A DNA stretch of 64,000 nt from Moellerella sp963519845 (GTDB lineage Bacteria > Pseudomonadota > Gammaproteobacteria > Enterobacterales > Enterobacteriaceae): assembly GCA_963519845.1 (NCBI GenBank), contig CAUQNX010000010.1, forward strand, positions 62,001-126,000, in the 5' to 3' direction. A program made the position numbers and the translations under genes. Shown here piece after piece: positions 1 through 8,710 of the stretch; the first letter of the stretch is position 1, and every line of letters starts with the position of its first letter. The notes below the pieces were generated by a model. That model saw only the letters and a list, made by a program, of their open reading frames with translations. It was not told the DNA's origin and made no database searches.

Positions 1-648
1 GTGTTTATGGCTGAAACCGATATCTTTGCCGTTATGTTTCATGGCACCACCATTTGAATCACTATTGCCATTTACCGCATGATTGCCGTTGATTGTTACA
101 TTGCCTTTATAGATAGTTTCCGCCGCATTAATTTCAAATAATGGTGTGTCTAATACGGCTTTATCGGCATGTAAGGAGAGACTCACAGAACCATCCATAG
201 ACTGAATAACCAGCGCGTCAATATTCTCACCACTAATCATCCAATCTTTAAGCGTATCGGGAAAAAATAGGGCATCGCTGAAAGTATGTAATCTGCCGGT
301 ATTAGGCTCGTCTTCTAAACCACCGCGCTGAAATATCAGGCTAATATCGCGATCATTAGCTTTGAGCCAACCAAAATCGCCCGCTTTAATAGGCGCGCGA
401 ATAAAGAATCCCCCGCCACCGAAACGAAATACCGGAATATTGGCGACTGCTGCGCGGCCAATTTTCTCGCCTTCCGTCGACACCATCATCACCAAGGGTT
501 TGATCACCGCACGATTGCTTTTATCGTCATAACTCACCACCCGTGCTGGCAGCATGTCATCAATATTCATCATAAGATTACGAAACGCAGCCATAAAATG
601 CCCGGCTAAGCTGCCTTCGTTAGCCATATCATTATTGGGTTTATTCAT
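1..648 (-). CDS. Phage membrane-puncturing spike protein, Gp138/gpV-like (partial)
   Basis: This open frame runs 216 codons from an ATG at 648 to the window edge without a stop, so the C-terminus is missing. The N-terminal part (Met-Asn-Lys-Pro start, then a segment like VVSYDDKSNRAVIKPLV) resembles the OB-fold of phage baseplate spike proteins of the Gp138/gpV type. The visible end has repeated Asn/Gly/His-rich turns (NGNHAVNGNSDSNGG, then GFSHKH), which is typical of the metal-binding tip of such spikes. Its ATG overlaps the stop of the upstream hub gene as ATGA, so the two are translationally coupled. By family knowledge the protein forms the cell-puncturing tip of a contractile tail. The family is assigned from sequence pattern only. 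Confidence 0.72.
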   Translation of the reverse strand, partial: MNKPNNDMANEGSLAGHFMAAFRNLMMNIDDMLPARVVSYDDKSNRAVIKPLVMMVSTEGEKIGRAAVANIPVFRFGGGGFFIRAPIKAGDFGWLKANDRDISLIFQRGGLEDEPNTGRLHTFSDALFFPDTLKDWMISGENIDALVIQSMDGSVSLSLHADKAVLDTPLFEINAAETIYKGNVTINGNHAVNGNSDSNGGAMKHNGKDIGFSHKH

Positions 649-1466
649 GCTTCAGCTCGCTTACATTTTGCCTCATAGAAAAAAGCATCTTCGTGAGAGG
701 TAATATCGAATTTAAGTTGTTCGATAATGTAATCGCCGTTTAATGTCGGATTAAATTGGCTAGTGAGCCGCAACATGCCGCCAAGAGAGGATTCACCATC
801 AATCAAATATTTCACATCGACCCCTTTATCCGTCCCTTCTGGCAGTCCAACCATGCCGGTTTTCTGCGTTAAGATGCGAATTTTATTCGACAGAGCTCTA
901 TTTTGGTCTTTAACGTAGAGCACATCATCATCGATAAAGACTTTGACCTGCGCCGCATCCTGCAATCGCTCTATCTGCTTTAAGGTCGGACCACAAAAAT
1001 ACCAGTTAGCAATATTTTTATCCGTTGCCTGAAAATCGAGACGCACACCGCAATCTTGCGCAACTTTGGCCGCAATTTCGCTCATTTTACTCATTGCACC
1101 GCCCGACGATGAAACTATGTCACGCGCATTGGCATTATTGGTTGCGGCCTTTAGCGTTAATGTGACATCCGGTGGCGAGCTAATTTTCGCACTGACAATA
1201 TCCCCAACAAAGATACGAAAAACACCAGTGCTCACGCGGCCCGCCTCAACAATTAAGCGATGAGGCGTTTTACTTTTGCTATATAGACTAGTTTCAGTGA
1301 GTAACATATTGCGTGTATCAGTATTTAACCCATCAATCCTAACTTCGCAGTCATTCTGTAGGGGATTAGCATATTTGCTGCCGCTCGCGCTGATTTTCAT
1401 GCCTTCATACCACTGCATGCGCCCGTTAACTTCGATAATCACTCGTACACGACGTAGATCAATCAT
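645..1466 (-). CDS. Phage baseplate hub-like protein
   Basis: This is a 273-residue protein. I chose the ATG at 1466, not the longer frame to 1529, because a GGAGG ribosome site lies just upstream and the protein then begins MIDLRRVRVIIEV. The start overlaps the end of the baseplate plug gene. It looks like the tail hub family (Mu gp44 or gpD-like), with an N-terminal beta domain followed by a region on resolving inner polymers (TEGRM-like turns are absent, so the assignment rests on size, order and style). It sits between the plug and spike genes, where the hub is expected in this type of myovirus tail cluster. Its likely role is to link the tube to the puncturing spike. Confidence 0.65.
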   Translation of the reverse strand: MIDLRRVRVIIEVNGRMQWYEGMKISASGSKYANPLQNDCEVRIDGLNTDTRNMLLTETSLYSKSKTPHRLIVEAGRVSTGVFRIFVGDIVSAKISSPPDVTLTLKAATNNANARDIVSSSGGAMSKMSEIAAKVAQDCGVRLDFQATDKNIANWYFCGPTLKQIERLQDAAQVKVFIDDDVLYVKDQNRALSNKIRILTQKTGMVGLPEGTDKGVDVKYLIDGESSLGGMLRLTSQFNPTLNGDYIIEQLKFDITSHEDAFFYEAKCKRAEA

Positions 1467-1767
1467 CACGCCTCCAATAGACCAAAGATTGATTACGATT
1501 GAAATTTTGCCACCAAGGCAACTCATCATTTTCCGTTACAAAAACAAAATGCCCTCGACTGAGAGACTCCTTGCTCTGTAAATATTGATAAGGGATCAAA
1601 GGAGTATTGGGCATTAACCGCATACCACACATAATCATTTCATCGTTCAGTTTGAGATCACAACACATAGTATTACGGGCAGTTTTGAGTGTGAGTTCCC
1701 AGTTATCGCCATCGAGTGTCAGCCGCAAACGCTGGTTGGGAATGGTATTTAAAGGAATTTTTTGCAT
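1459..1767 (-). CDS. Phage baseplate plug-like protein (DUF6983-type)
   Basis: This is a 102-residue protein starting MQKIPLNTIPNQ and followed by a beta-rich body with a DGDNWELTL segment. Length, N-terminus and position between the Dit-like and hub genes match the small baseplate plug family found in myovirus tail clusters. The family is thought to seal or organise the centre of the baseplate. It overlaps the next gene by 8 bases and lies directly against the preceding gene, so it belongs to one translationally packed tail operon. The identification comes from recognised sequence style and synteny, not from a profile search. Confidence 0.68.
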   Translation of the reverse strand: MQKIPLNTIPNQRLRLTLDGDNWELTLKTARNTMCCDLKLNDEMIMCGMRLMPNTPLIPYQYLQSKESLSRGHFVFVTENDELPWWQNFNRNQSLVYWRRDD

Positions 1768-2307
1768 TTAGTACCCCAAAATTTTAGGTATCTTTGCTAG
1801 GTTATCGCCTATTTTTGTTAGAAAAGACTGCTGTTCCTGTTTTGAAGTCGTTTGTGTCTGAACTTTGCCGCGATTGACAGTGCTAGACTGATTTTTCTTC
1901 GCCACTTTTTTCGGTGGCAATTCGCCATATTCTGGTTCAATCGCCCGCCACTCAATAAAACTGAGGGAGAGTTTGAGGGCATCCACCATCTCAGGGATTT
2001 CGCTATGATTAAAGCTGGTCAATAACATAGGTTGATAGGTTTTAACGCGGGTTTGAATACCGACTAACTGGTTTTGATCATAGGCTTGTTGAATAGCGGC
2101 GAATGCATTATTTAATTCGCCGGTTAACATCAAATCCATTTTGATTTCAACCGCATTGATAATCACATGATCGCTACGAGTTTCACCCGACTCCACCGGA
2201 AATTGCGTGCTTCTATGTCCATCAGTAATATCGATATTCATCGAGTAGGCAGATTCAAACAGAGTGGCAAAATCGTCGACATTAAAAATTTTAACTTCCG
2301 TTATCAT
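1768..2307 (-). CDS. Dit-like phage tail protein
   Basis: The 179-residue product begins MITEVKIFNVDD and has the pattern of the Dit-like N-terminal domain of tail baseplate proteins: a short beta-sandwich with ESGETRSDHVIINA followed by a segment ending SFNHSEIPEMVDALKLSLSFIEW. The C-terminal 50 residues are low complexity (Lys, Gln, Thr, Ser), probably a flexible tail. It overlaps the tape-measure stop by 4 bases and abuts the plug gene. Its expected role is at the junction between tail tube and baseplate. Confidence 0.66.
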   Translation of the reverse strand: MITEVKIFNVDDFATLFESAYSMNIDITDGHRSTQFPVESGETRSDHVIINAVEIKMDLMLTGELNNAFAAIQQAYDQNQLVGIQTRVKTYQPMLLTSFNHSEIPEMVDALKLSLSFIEWRAIEPEYGELPPKKVAKKNQSSTVNRGKVQTQTTSKQEQQSFLTKIGDNLAKIPKILGY

Positions 2308-4433
2308 TTTCGGGTCCCCGTCTGCATTTGCTGCTCAAAGTTTTGTAACGCAGCCAATAAAGCGGCATTCATATCATTAACAATTCCCTGAGCATCTGTG
2401 GCGTTGGTTTCGATCTTGATATTGCCAATCGACATATTGGTTTGCTGGCTAGTTGCGGATTGATTGCTGATGGCTTGACTGGTCACTGAATTCATCGGAA
2501 TTTTTGACATAAAATCAATTTGTTGGGATAGTCCTTGCGCCAACTTAGCCGAATCATCAGCGGATAAAATAGGCGATTCCGGTATTTTATACTCAATTTT
2601 GCCTTGGGCGTTGATATTGCGATCAACAGTATGATCGACCTTAACCTCATTATCCTCAAAGCCAAACCACCCCTTAACCGTACTCCAACCTTTCTGAATG
2701 TTATCCAAACCTTCATTAATCCAGTCCAAAAACTGTTTAACTTGCGCCCATAACCATTTAAATATTCCAACAACGGCATCAGAAACAGTATTAAACACTG
2801 CCTCAAACTCACCACCCCATAGCATAAGTGTATCAATAGAGGCCGAAAGCCAGGCCAAAAACTGATTTAGCGCTTCATTCATCATGGTGTAGGAATCAAC
2901 CACAATACCAGCAACAAATAGCACTATAACTTTGAGATAGTCGTAAAAAACCTTAAAAGCCTCCCACAGGGCGAGGATTGTGGTTTTTAACGCCGGATAT
3001 TCCTCTAGAATACGGCCAATCATTGAGTCGTTACCTGCAATAAAATGCATGATATCGTCATAAATTAGCGCAAAGACAGCAGCTAGAAAGAGGAGCCCAG
3101 CGGCAATAGCCAGAATCGGTAACATGGCTGTCCATGTCGATAGTGCGGTCAGTTCCATGGCATGAATATATTTACCCAGCAATATAGCCGCAATCGCACT
3201 GAAAAATCCAACCACTAGATGTTTGTTTTCTTTGGCAAAATTGACCAGTACCGTGAGCCACTCCATCCCTTTAACGATAACTGGGAATATCATATCGAGA
3301 AAACTGGTTTTTAATAAACTGGCGTATTGATCAAAATTTCGCATCATAAGATTAAATTTTTTCGACTGCTCGATGCTCTCTTTAGTGATATTGGAATAAT
3401 CTTTCTGTATTCCCATCATACGTTCGAGCTCTTTGCGGCCTTTAATCATCAATTCAATAGTTTTATCATCACCAACGCCAAATCCTGCCAAGGTTGATTT
3501 GGCTTGCTCGAAATTCATTCCCTCGACTTGATCCGCCGTTTGTAGGATTTTCTCCATTGAATCGCCAGCAAAACCAAAAGATCCTGCCATAGCCGCTAAA
3601 TCAGTTTGAGCCGCCTCGCGCGTGCCCCCTAATGAGGCCATTACGCCCGAAAAAGCATCAATATCAGCTGCTGTCACATTGATTTTTTGACCGAGTTGAT
3701 CTAGCGCTTCAATATCCGCAGCTCGGTCAATCAAATCACTGAATAGTGTTGATATATCAGGAAGTAGTCCTATTGAACTTAAGGTATTTTGCGCAAAATC
3801 AGCCACTGTATTGGCGGCTTCTCTATAGCTTAATTGAGTGTCAGTCAGTGAATCCTGTAGATTATTTTGAGCGGCAATTTCATCAAGCGCAGCTTTAAGA
3901 CCTTGGGTGCGCATGGTTTCGATAAAACCAGCATAGTCGCCATGCAGTGAATTAACGATGGCATCAATTGCCGCTTTGGCTTTAAGATTTTGTTGCTCAG
4001 TTTCAGTAAGCGTATTTAATTGGCCATTTAATGCCGCTAAATCATTTTGTAATTGCTTATAGCTATCATTCAGTTGCTCAATGGTTTTGCTGTTATCCTC
4101 CGTACCTTGTGCAGCCGCGATGCGCTGAAGATCAACCGCTGCCATGGTATCTTTTAATTCACTGATTTTATTGCGTACTGAGGCTAGTTTTTCATTAGTG
4201 TCATTAATATTAAGATCAATATCTAATGGCCCTGTCAGTGAGAGACTTTGTAGTGATAACGCCAACCTCTGCACTAAATCACTAAAACTACTTGAGCCCT
4301 CAGTCGCCGCCTGTTGCACCCTTTTCATATCCGCAATCATCTCATCACTTGAGCGACGAATACGCTTAAATGCATCCTCGGCTTGTCGGGTATCAAATTC
4401 GAATATTTGGACGAATGTCTCCATTAAAGACAT
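2304..4433 (-). CDS. Phage tail tape measure protein
   Basis: The 709-residue product has the features of a tape measure protein. It has a helical, coiled-coil N-terminal third (roughly residues 1-200) and a central block of hydrophobic helices (about 395-520, including LVVGFFSAIAAILLG and AAGLLFLAAVFALIY). The C-terminus is polar, low complexity and rich in Gln, Asn and Ser. The start at 4433 follows an AGGGGT ribosome site. It lies after the tail chaperone, although a lipoprotein gene is interposed. At about 700 residues it would specify a fairly short tail by the usual ruler relation. No lytic transglycosylase or peptidase motif was seen. Confidence 0.88.
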   Translation of the reverse strand: MSLMETFVQIFEFDTRQAEDAFKRIRRSSDEMIADMKRVQQAATEGSSSFSDLVQRLALSLQSLSLTGPLDIDLNINDTNEKLASVRNKISELKDTMAAVDLQRIAAAQGTEDNSKTIEQLNDSYKQLQNDLAALNGQLNTLTETEQQNLKAKAAIDAIVNSLHGDYAGFIETMRTQGLKAALDEIAAQNNLQDSLTDTQLSYREAANTVADFAQNTLSSIGLLPDISTLFSDLIDRAADIEALDQLGQKINVTAADIDAFSGVMASLGGTREAAQTDLAAMAGSFGFAGDSMEKILQTADQVEGMNFEQAKSTLAGFGVGDDKTIELMIKGRKELERMMGIQKDYSNITKESIEQSKKFNLMMRNFDQYASLLKTSFLDMIFPVIVKGMEWLTVLVNFAKENKHLVVGFFSAIAAILLGKYIHAMELTALSTWTAMLPILAIAAGLLFLAAVFALIYDDIMHFIAGNDSMIGRILEEYPALKTTILALWEAFKVFYDYLKVIVLFVAGIVVDSYTMMNEALNQFLAWLSASIDTLMLWGGEFEAVFNTVSDAVVGIFKWLWAQVKQFLDWINEGLDNIQKGWSTVKGWFGFEDNEVKVDHTVDRNINAQGKIEYKIPESPILSADDSAKLAQGLSQQIDFMSKIPMNSVTSQAISNQSATSQQTNMSIGNIKIETNATDAQGIVNDMNAALLAALQNFEQQMQTGTRK

Positions 4434-4459
4434 AATTTACCCCTAGAATTAGGCAAACA

Positions 4460-4490
4460 AAAAAGCCGCTGATTATCAGCGGCTTTTTTA
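4460..4490. terminator. Intrinsic terminator between lipoprotein gene and tape measure gene
   Basis: An 8-bp perfect stem (GCCGCTGA / TCAGCGGC, loop TTA, 4465-4483) is flanked by A4 on one side and T6 on the other, so it can terminate on either strand. For leftward transcripts it follows the lipoprotein gene and precedes the tape measure gene by about 30 bases. Unless polymerase is antiterminated, it would stop expression of all downstream tail genes. Confidence 0.85.
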
Positions 4491-4513
4491 TTATATTTTT
4501 GCGGGTGGGTATG

Positions 4514-5200
4514 TTAATTTTTTAGATTAGATAATACTTGTTCAAAATAGGTTTCTGTCACTAGTATTGGTACAGGTTGACCTTCTGATAATATATTATT
4601 AGAAATATCAGATAATTTAAACTTCACCTCTTTCGCTTCAATGGCGACTTTCGCTATAATAATGGGACTATTCTTAGTTTCAATGCCTGTCATATATGAA
4701 CTTAGCACCGCAATATTAGGAATAGGCTGTTGCCCTTTTTGTAAAATAACTGTCATGCCGATATCTAAATCCGTAGGCATATCTTTTTTAGCCGCTTTAA
4801 GACGTTGAACTGCATCTGGTAGTAACATTGCCCCTAAATAGACACTATCATTCGATAATAAATAAATATCGGCAGCAACGGGTTTCATTTTGTCACTAGA
4901 TAAACCTACGCCGATTGGAATAGTAAATTGAGCATAAGAATTAAATTTCCGTTTATAACACTCAACATATTCTATATTTTTAAATACAGTCGGTATTTTT
5001 TTCTTAAGGTCGATCAGACTTTTTGATTCTAGTCTCGAATCCTGATAATCATTACAGCTAGGTACCTCAATTTCAACATTACCAACCACAACTTTATGCT
5101 CAGTTAATAACAAATCATCGGTATTAATCTTTGTTTCAACATCAACCTTACAACCAGTAAGAAAAAGTGCAGCCATACCCACAGCCAGAATTTTTTTCAT
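4514..5200 (-). CDS. Phage-borne lipoprotein of unknown function
   Basis: I chose the ATG at 5200, which gives 228 residues and places a clean lipoprotein signal peptide at the N-terminus: MKKILAVGMAALFLTGC, with the lipobox Leu-Thr-Gly-Cys and acylated Cys17. A longer reading from 5230 would put ten polar residues before the signal. The mature part is soluble and has no domain I recognise. The gene sits between the tail chaperone and the tape measure gene, which are usually adjacent, and it is followed by its own terminator. This is the layout of a cargo (moron) gene. Superinfection exclusion or self-protection is possible, but that is inference. Confidence 0.75.
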   Translation of the reverse strand: MKKILAVGMAALFLTGCKVDVETKINTDDLLLTEHKVVVGNVEIEVPSCNDYQDSRLESKSLIDLKKKIPTVFKNIEYVECYKRKFNSYAQFTIPIGVGLSSDKMKPVAADIYLLSNDSVYLGAMLLPDAVQRLKAAKKDMPTDLDIGMTVILQKGQQPIPNIAVLSSYMTGIETKNSPIIIAKVAIEAKEVKFKLSDISNNILSEGQPVPILVTETYFEQVLSNLKN

Positions 5201-5275
5201 ATTTACACCAAGGTTTAATTTATATTTCATCTTTTTTATTCAATCATGATTAAGATGCAATTAATATTAAATAAT

Positions 5276-5817
5276 CTATTTCTGTGATGCAGATACCAAT
5301 GCTTCGTTATAACGGTTAGTTATAGCAATTTCCCACAAATCCATCGCCTCTTCTAAATCTATTGAGGTTTTGAGTTCGGTGAATTTGGCGAGTCCTTCGC
5401 TGAGGATAACGGCAAAGAAGCCATCAGCGTTTTTATAATCGACGGGAGTGAACCTGTTACCTTGCTGAGTAGGTAAGGGAGGAAACCTTGGCTCCCGTCG
5501 TTGCCGAAAAAACTGGTATTGTACTTCAGCATTTCGAGTTCTAAGCGGATCAATGCTTCACCATCAGGTACATGATTATCAATTAATGTTTGTGTTTTCA
5601 AGGCGATATTTTCACCTTCAATAACAACACAAACATAGCTCATCATTTTTAACATCGCCTCTTTACTCACTTCATAATCACCAATTTTGGGTGCATTTGA
5701 CAGTGGGTATTTAGCTAAAATTTCACGCCCTACGGTGGCAGGTAATCGACTGATTATAAAGCTCTTTTCGATACCATCAACATCTTTTACACTAATCTCT
5801 TTCGGTTTAATTAACAT
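5276..5817 (-). CDS. Tail assembly chaperone, -1 frameshift product (GT-like)
   Basis: This is the extended product predicted from a -1 frameshift at a T TTT TTC heptamer (5506-5512, codons 103-104 of the zero frame). After the slip the frame reads RQRREPRF and stays open for 76 codons to TAG at 5276-5278, giving 180 residues. The extension has a Pro/Gln-rich linker and then a well-formed helical domain (AVILSEGLAKFTELKTSIDL), with codon usage like real coding sequence. The same arrangement (lambda G/GT, P2 E/E') is conserved in dsDNA phage tail genes, where the short and long forms chaperone the tape measure protein. Confidence 0.85.
5359..5817 (-). CDS. Tail assembly chaperone, unshifted product (G-like)
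   Basis: The zero-frame product has 152 residues, begins MLIKPKEISVKDVDG, and carries the RLPATVGREI segment common in phage tail assembly chaperones. It terminates at TAG 5359. The last 48 codons overlap the shifted reading frame. The residues unique to the unshifted end (SSAKDSPNSPNSKPQ) look like low-complexity by-product sequence. In the model phages this short form is made in large excess over the frameshifted form. The gene lies downstream of the sheath and tube genes, as expected. Confidence 0.82.
   Translation of the reverse strand: MLIKPKEISVKDVDGIEKSFIISRLPATVGREILAKYPLSNAPKIGDYEVSKEAMLKMMSYVCVVIEGENIALKTQTLIDNHVPDGEALIRLELEMLKYNTSFFGNDGSQGFLPYLLSKVTGSLPSIIKTLMASLPLSSAKDSPNSPNSKPQ
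5506..5512 (-). promoter_or_regulatory. Programmed -1 frameshift slippery site
   Basis: On the minus strand this reads TTTTTTC and is phased exactly as X_XXY_YYZ: the final T of codon 102, then TTT and TTC. Both tRNAs can re-pair after slipping back one base. A long open reading frame begins immediately in the -1 frame. I did not establish a downstream pseudoknot by eye. Confidence 0.85.
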
Positions 5818-5859
5818 AGGTACTCCGATGAAAAAAGGCGGGAGTTACCCGCCAATAAA

Positions 5860-6312
5860 TTAATTTACGCGTGTAGAATCAAAATCTTGGAAAATAAAGG
5901 TATATTGCTTAGATTTCAATCGTCCCGAGCTTGCCGCCGAATTACCACGGCTACCGTTAGTAATTTTGCCATTACGCGCAATAGTGGTTGCGCCATTACC
6001 ATAGGAGGCGACCATAGTGATCACATCTCCCGCATGGCGACGTCCTTTTTTCACTGTATTCGCTTCAAATAAAATCGATAAATTCTGATCGGCTTCGCTG
6101 CCCGCTAACACATTGATAGTGACTGTCTGTGGTGTTGGCGTCGACCAACTAACCAGATTACCGTTGATATCCATACCTGTTGCGGCAATATCGATAGCAG
6201 GTAAATCCAGTGGATCAGCGTCATCAGCAAAGGTGGTAATAAAGATCCCCGAAGGGAAAGTTTTGCTAGCTTGGATCACTAGGCCTAAACCAGTAGCAGA
6301 TAAATCATTCAT
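5860..6312 (-). CDS. Phage tail tube protein
   Basis: The 150-residue product starts MNDLSATGLGLVIQ and contains TFPSGIFITTFADDADPLD and a conserved-looking C-terminus (GRLKSKQYTFIFQDF). This pattern is familiar from the tube proteins encoded directly after DUF3383 sheath genes; they are often labelled tail fibre protein in databases. It is all-beta in character. It should polymerise into the inner tube inside the contractile sheath. The tube role is inferred from position and pairing with the sheath. Confidence 0.7.
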   Translation of the reverse strand: MNDLSATGLGLVIQASKTFPSGIFITTFADDADPLDLPAIDIAATGMDINGNLVSWSTPTPQTVTINVLAGSEADQNLSILFEANTVKKGRRHAGDVITMVASYGNGATTIARNGKITNGSRGNSAASSGRLKSKQYTFIFQDFDSTRVN

Positions 6313-6322
6313 TTTGTATTCC

Positions 6323-7810
6323 TTATACTAAGTTGTGAGAGCCTTCGACTTTGCGAACCCAATCGCCTTTGCCATAAATTAAGACATATTTCATCTCGTA
6401 TTCCGCTAAGCCACTTTGCCCAGTGCTTTCGACGATTTGCGCGTTATACCAATAGCCTTTATCTTGCACTTCGTGCCACGCTAGGGCATCTCCTGAGGCA
6501 TCAGATACTGATAGTTTTTGGACTTCGGTAAGCATTTTCCCAGCAAGAATAGTACCGTTATCAAGTGCTTTGGTGATCGCGCCCGCAATCACCATTAAGG
6601 CTTTGGCTTCACCATCTTTATTTGCAGGTACGCCGCGCGTAGACAGCAACAAGCTGAACCACTGCTGGGCAATATAGGCTTTTAGCCACTGCTCATTAGC
6701 GTGAACACTCATATCCAGCGGATTTGATGTGCCACCACACAGGAAACCACGTTGATAAAAACGAATTTGAGAGCCCGCAACTGCGGTTTCGCCGTAGTAA
6801 TTAACTCGTAATTTATCTAAACGATCAGCATCCTGATCGCGAGTCACTTGTGAAGGAAAAGTCACACCTAATTGACGGAACATATAGTTAGTAGTGGCGT
6901 TGGTGCGGTCATAATCTGTCGCGGCCATCACAGCCATAGGTAATGCTTGAATAAAGTAATCGGCGGTAGTTTTTAAATTCAAACCTGTGGAAGCTGTTCC
7001 CAATAATGCACTGCTAAACTCTTCGGCTTTATCTTCACTCACACTCAGATGTAGCTGATATTTCACATTTTCCCCTGCCACATATTGCGCCAGCGTCACT
7101 ACTTGCTCTAACGCCAACTCATCGACAAAAGTTGCGCTACCGAAAGAGTCTGAGACTTGCTCAGCGAGCATAAAGGCTTCAAGTGGTGTCTGGGCTAGGC
7201 TCCCTTCTAATGCCGTACCTGAGGATAATCCCATGGCATCGGCCAGTACGGAATTAGCGACCTTAATCAAAACACTTTCTTGCACACCGCCACTCAGTTC
7301 AAACTGATTTTCCTGCGCGTTAAAGAGGAGATGACTGGCAGCAAATTGTGGCTCACTTTCTGCGTTGAGCTTGGTTTGAATAAGCGACGCGATATCGCTA
7401 TAAGATTTAACCGCAGATAAATCCATATCCTGATAATTTTTGCTGACGCCACCTATCGTAATAGTCAGTGAGCCATCAACAATCTGCTTTAAATCAGCCA
7501 GAGCAGCGGCTTTTACACCCAATAACATAGGCATACGCCCGTTAGGTGCATAGGCAGCAATTTGTAACTCCTTCGCTTTACTCACTGGCGCAGGGCTGAC
7601 ATAACTGAAATATTGGCGTGCGAATTGGGCTTCAGGCGAATTCACACCCAAAAACTCCTCAATCTGACCGCTGGCAAACTCCAGCACTTTGCCTGTTGGG
7701 ATCTTAGGATTAGTTGAAAATAAACGAGCAGTTAATTTACGCATCGGCACAGCAGACGCACCGATCACAGCACTCGCGATATCTACGTATCGAGTTTGTT
7801 TAATTGGCAT
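6323..7810 (-). CDS. Contractile tail sheath protein (DUF3383 family)
   Basis: The 495-residue product matches the DUF3383 family, which provides the contractile sheath in a group of myoviruses. Visible hallmarks are the start MPIKQTRYVDIASAVIGAS, a long Ala-rich central region, the TDYDRTNATTNYMFRQLGV segment, and a C-terminus near YEMKYVLIYGKGDWVRKVEG. It is the largest structural gene before the tube gene, and the 10-base gap suggests co-translation. This gene is the main evidence that the particle has a contractile (myovirus-like) tail. Confidence 0.85.
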   Translation of the reverse strand: MPIKQTRYVDIASAVIGASAVPMRKLTARLFSTNPKIPTGKVLEFASGQIEEFLGVNSPEAQFARQYFSYVSPAPVSKAKELQIAAYAPNGRMPMLLGVKAAALADLKQIVDGSLTITIGGVSKNYQDMDLSAVKSYSDIASLIQTKLNAESEPQFAASHLLFNAQENQFELSGGVQESVLIKVANSVLADAMGLSSGTALEGSLAQTPLEAFMLAEQVSDSFGSATFVDELALEQVVTLAQYVAGENVKYQLHLSVSEDKAEEFSSALLGTASTGLNLKTTADYFIQALPMAVMAATDYDRTNATTNYMFRQLGVTFPSQVTRDQDADRLDKLRVNYYGETAVAGSQIRFYQRGFLCGGTSNPLDMSVHANEQWLKAYIAQQWFSLLLSTRGVPANKDGEAKALMVIAGAITKALDNGTILAGKMLTEVQKLSVSDASGDALAWHEVQDKGYWYNAQIVESTGQSGLAEYEMKYVLIYGKGDWVRKVEGSHNLV

Positions 7811-7836
7811 AATATCAAAACCTTATATAGGATTAT

Positions 7837-8352
7837 TTATATACGGAAAATAGCGGGATACAGGGCAGCTACGACCCCTGTATCGGGGTGAAGAGTACGT
7901 TTAAATGTCACATTAAAATCGAATGATGGATTTTGTTCATAGTTTCCCTGATCATTAATAAAATACGGAATACGAATAGCACTTGCGCGCTGTATCCCGA
8001 TCCCTTGCTTGCGTAAAGCTTCAACAAAAGGCAGTGAGTTAATTATCATGCGAACGACGGCGATGACGTCAGTGGCAGTTAACCCCGCAATTGTTGTTAC
8101 AAATGCTTGTAACTGATAAGTTTTCTCTGCTTGTTGGCTCTCTTGGTGGTTAGCATTTTGGCCTTGTATATCGTAGTCACGCCCTTGCCACCCCTGCCCC
8201 GTTTCAGCAATAGGAAAGAAAATCAGCATATTATCTTCTCGTCCCTGCTTACTCGATTGAAAGCCAGCCTTCACCCCAATATCAATGCGCGCCTCATGCA
8301 GTTGTGCAACTAGCTGTTTGCGTATCACAATATCGATTTCGTTATCCGTCAT
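7837..8352 (-). CDS. Phage neck/tail terminator-like protein
   Basis: The 171-residue product lies between a collar-like gene and the sheath gene. Its N-terminal helix (MTDNEIDIVIRKQLVAQL) and its C-terminal beta segment ending HPDTGVVAALYPAIFRI resemble the gp12-like neck or tail terminator proteins of DUF3383 myoviruses, but I could not confirm this. Such proteins cap the tail tube and sheath at the head-proximal end, which a headless tail also needs. It overlaps the preceding gene by 11 bases. Confidence 0.55.
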   Translation of the reverse strand: MTDNEIDIVIRKQLVAQLHEARIDIGVKAGFQSSKQGREDNMLIFFPIAETGQGWQGRDYDIQGQNANHQESQQAEKTYQLQAFVTTIAGLTATDVIAVVRMIINSLPFVEALRKQGIGIQRASAIRIPYFINDQGNYEQNPSFDFNVTFKRTLHPDTGVVAALYPAIFRI

Positions 8353-8710
8353 TTTCCCCTACCTCAATACAAAGTACGGATTTCCAGCCATCTTGTTGAT
8401 ACCAATCGGCATCTCCGACCACTTCATAGCGTTTATCCAAAAAGACGAGATAGTCAGGTGCAGTGCCACCTTGTACCTTTTTGATATCGAAGGAGGTATA
8501 AAAGCGGCGATAGATTTTATGGCTAGCGAATCCCATCTCTTGCAGCTCTTGCGAATCAACCGCTTGCCAGCTACCGAATATTTGTTCGGCTGGATAATAT
8601 TGATTCTGGTAATGCCCACGTTCATCAAGTGAACGCTGTTCAAATCGATACCATAAAAGGCTTTGTTGTGGGATAACAGCCGCTGCTATACGCTGTAAGT
8701 GACTAAACAT
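8342..8710 (-). CDS. Phage collar/head-completion-like protein
   Basis: This 122-residue protein is rich in aromatic residues (WYRFEQRSLDERG, then AEQIFGSWQAVD and YVVGDADWYQQDGW-like motifs). In related tail clusters a small protein with this look lies between DUF4054 and the terminator gene and is called a collar or stopper protein. It overlaps both neighbours by a few bases. If the locus really lacks a head, this gene is either a relic of head-tail joining or has been recruited to cap the tail. The family assignment is tentative. Confidence 0.5.
   Translation of the reverse strand: MFSHLQRIAAAVIPQQSLLWYRFEQRSLDERGHYQNQYYPAEQIFGSWQAVDSQELQEMGFASHKIYRRFYTSFDIKKVQGGTAPDYLVFLDKRYEVVGDADWYQQDGWKSVLCIEVGENDG

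Noticed and set aside
1066..1581. Rightward ORFs opposite the hub and plug genes
   Set aside because: They lie fully antisense to well-supported phage genes, have no ribosome site and read as low-complexity hydrophobic sequence.
5359..5817. Frameshift in the chaperone gene as a sequencing error or pseudogene
   Set aside because: The switch falls exactly at a properly phased slippery heptamer in a gene class known for programmed frameshifting, so a functional reading is more likely.
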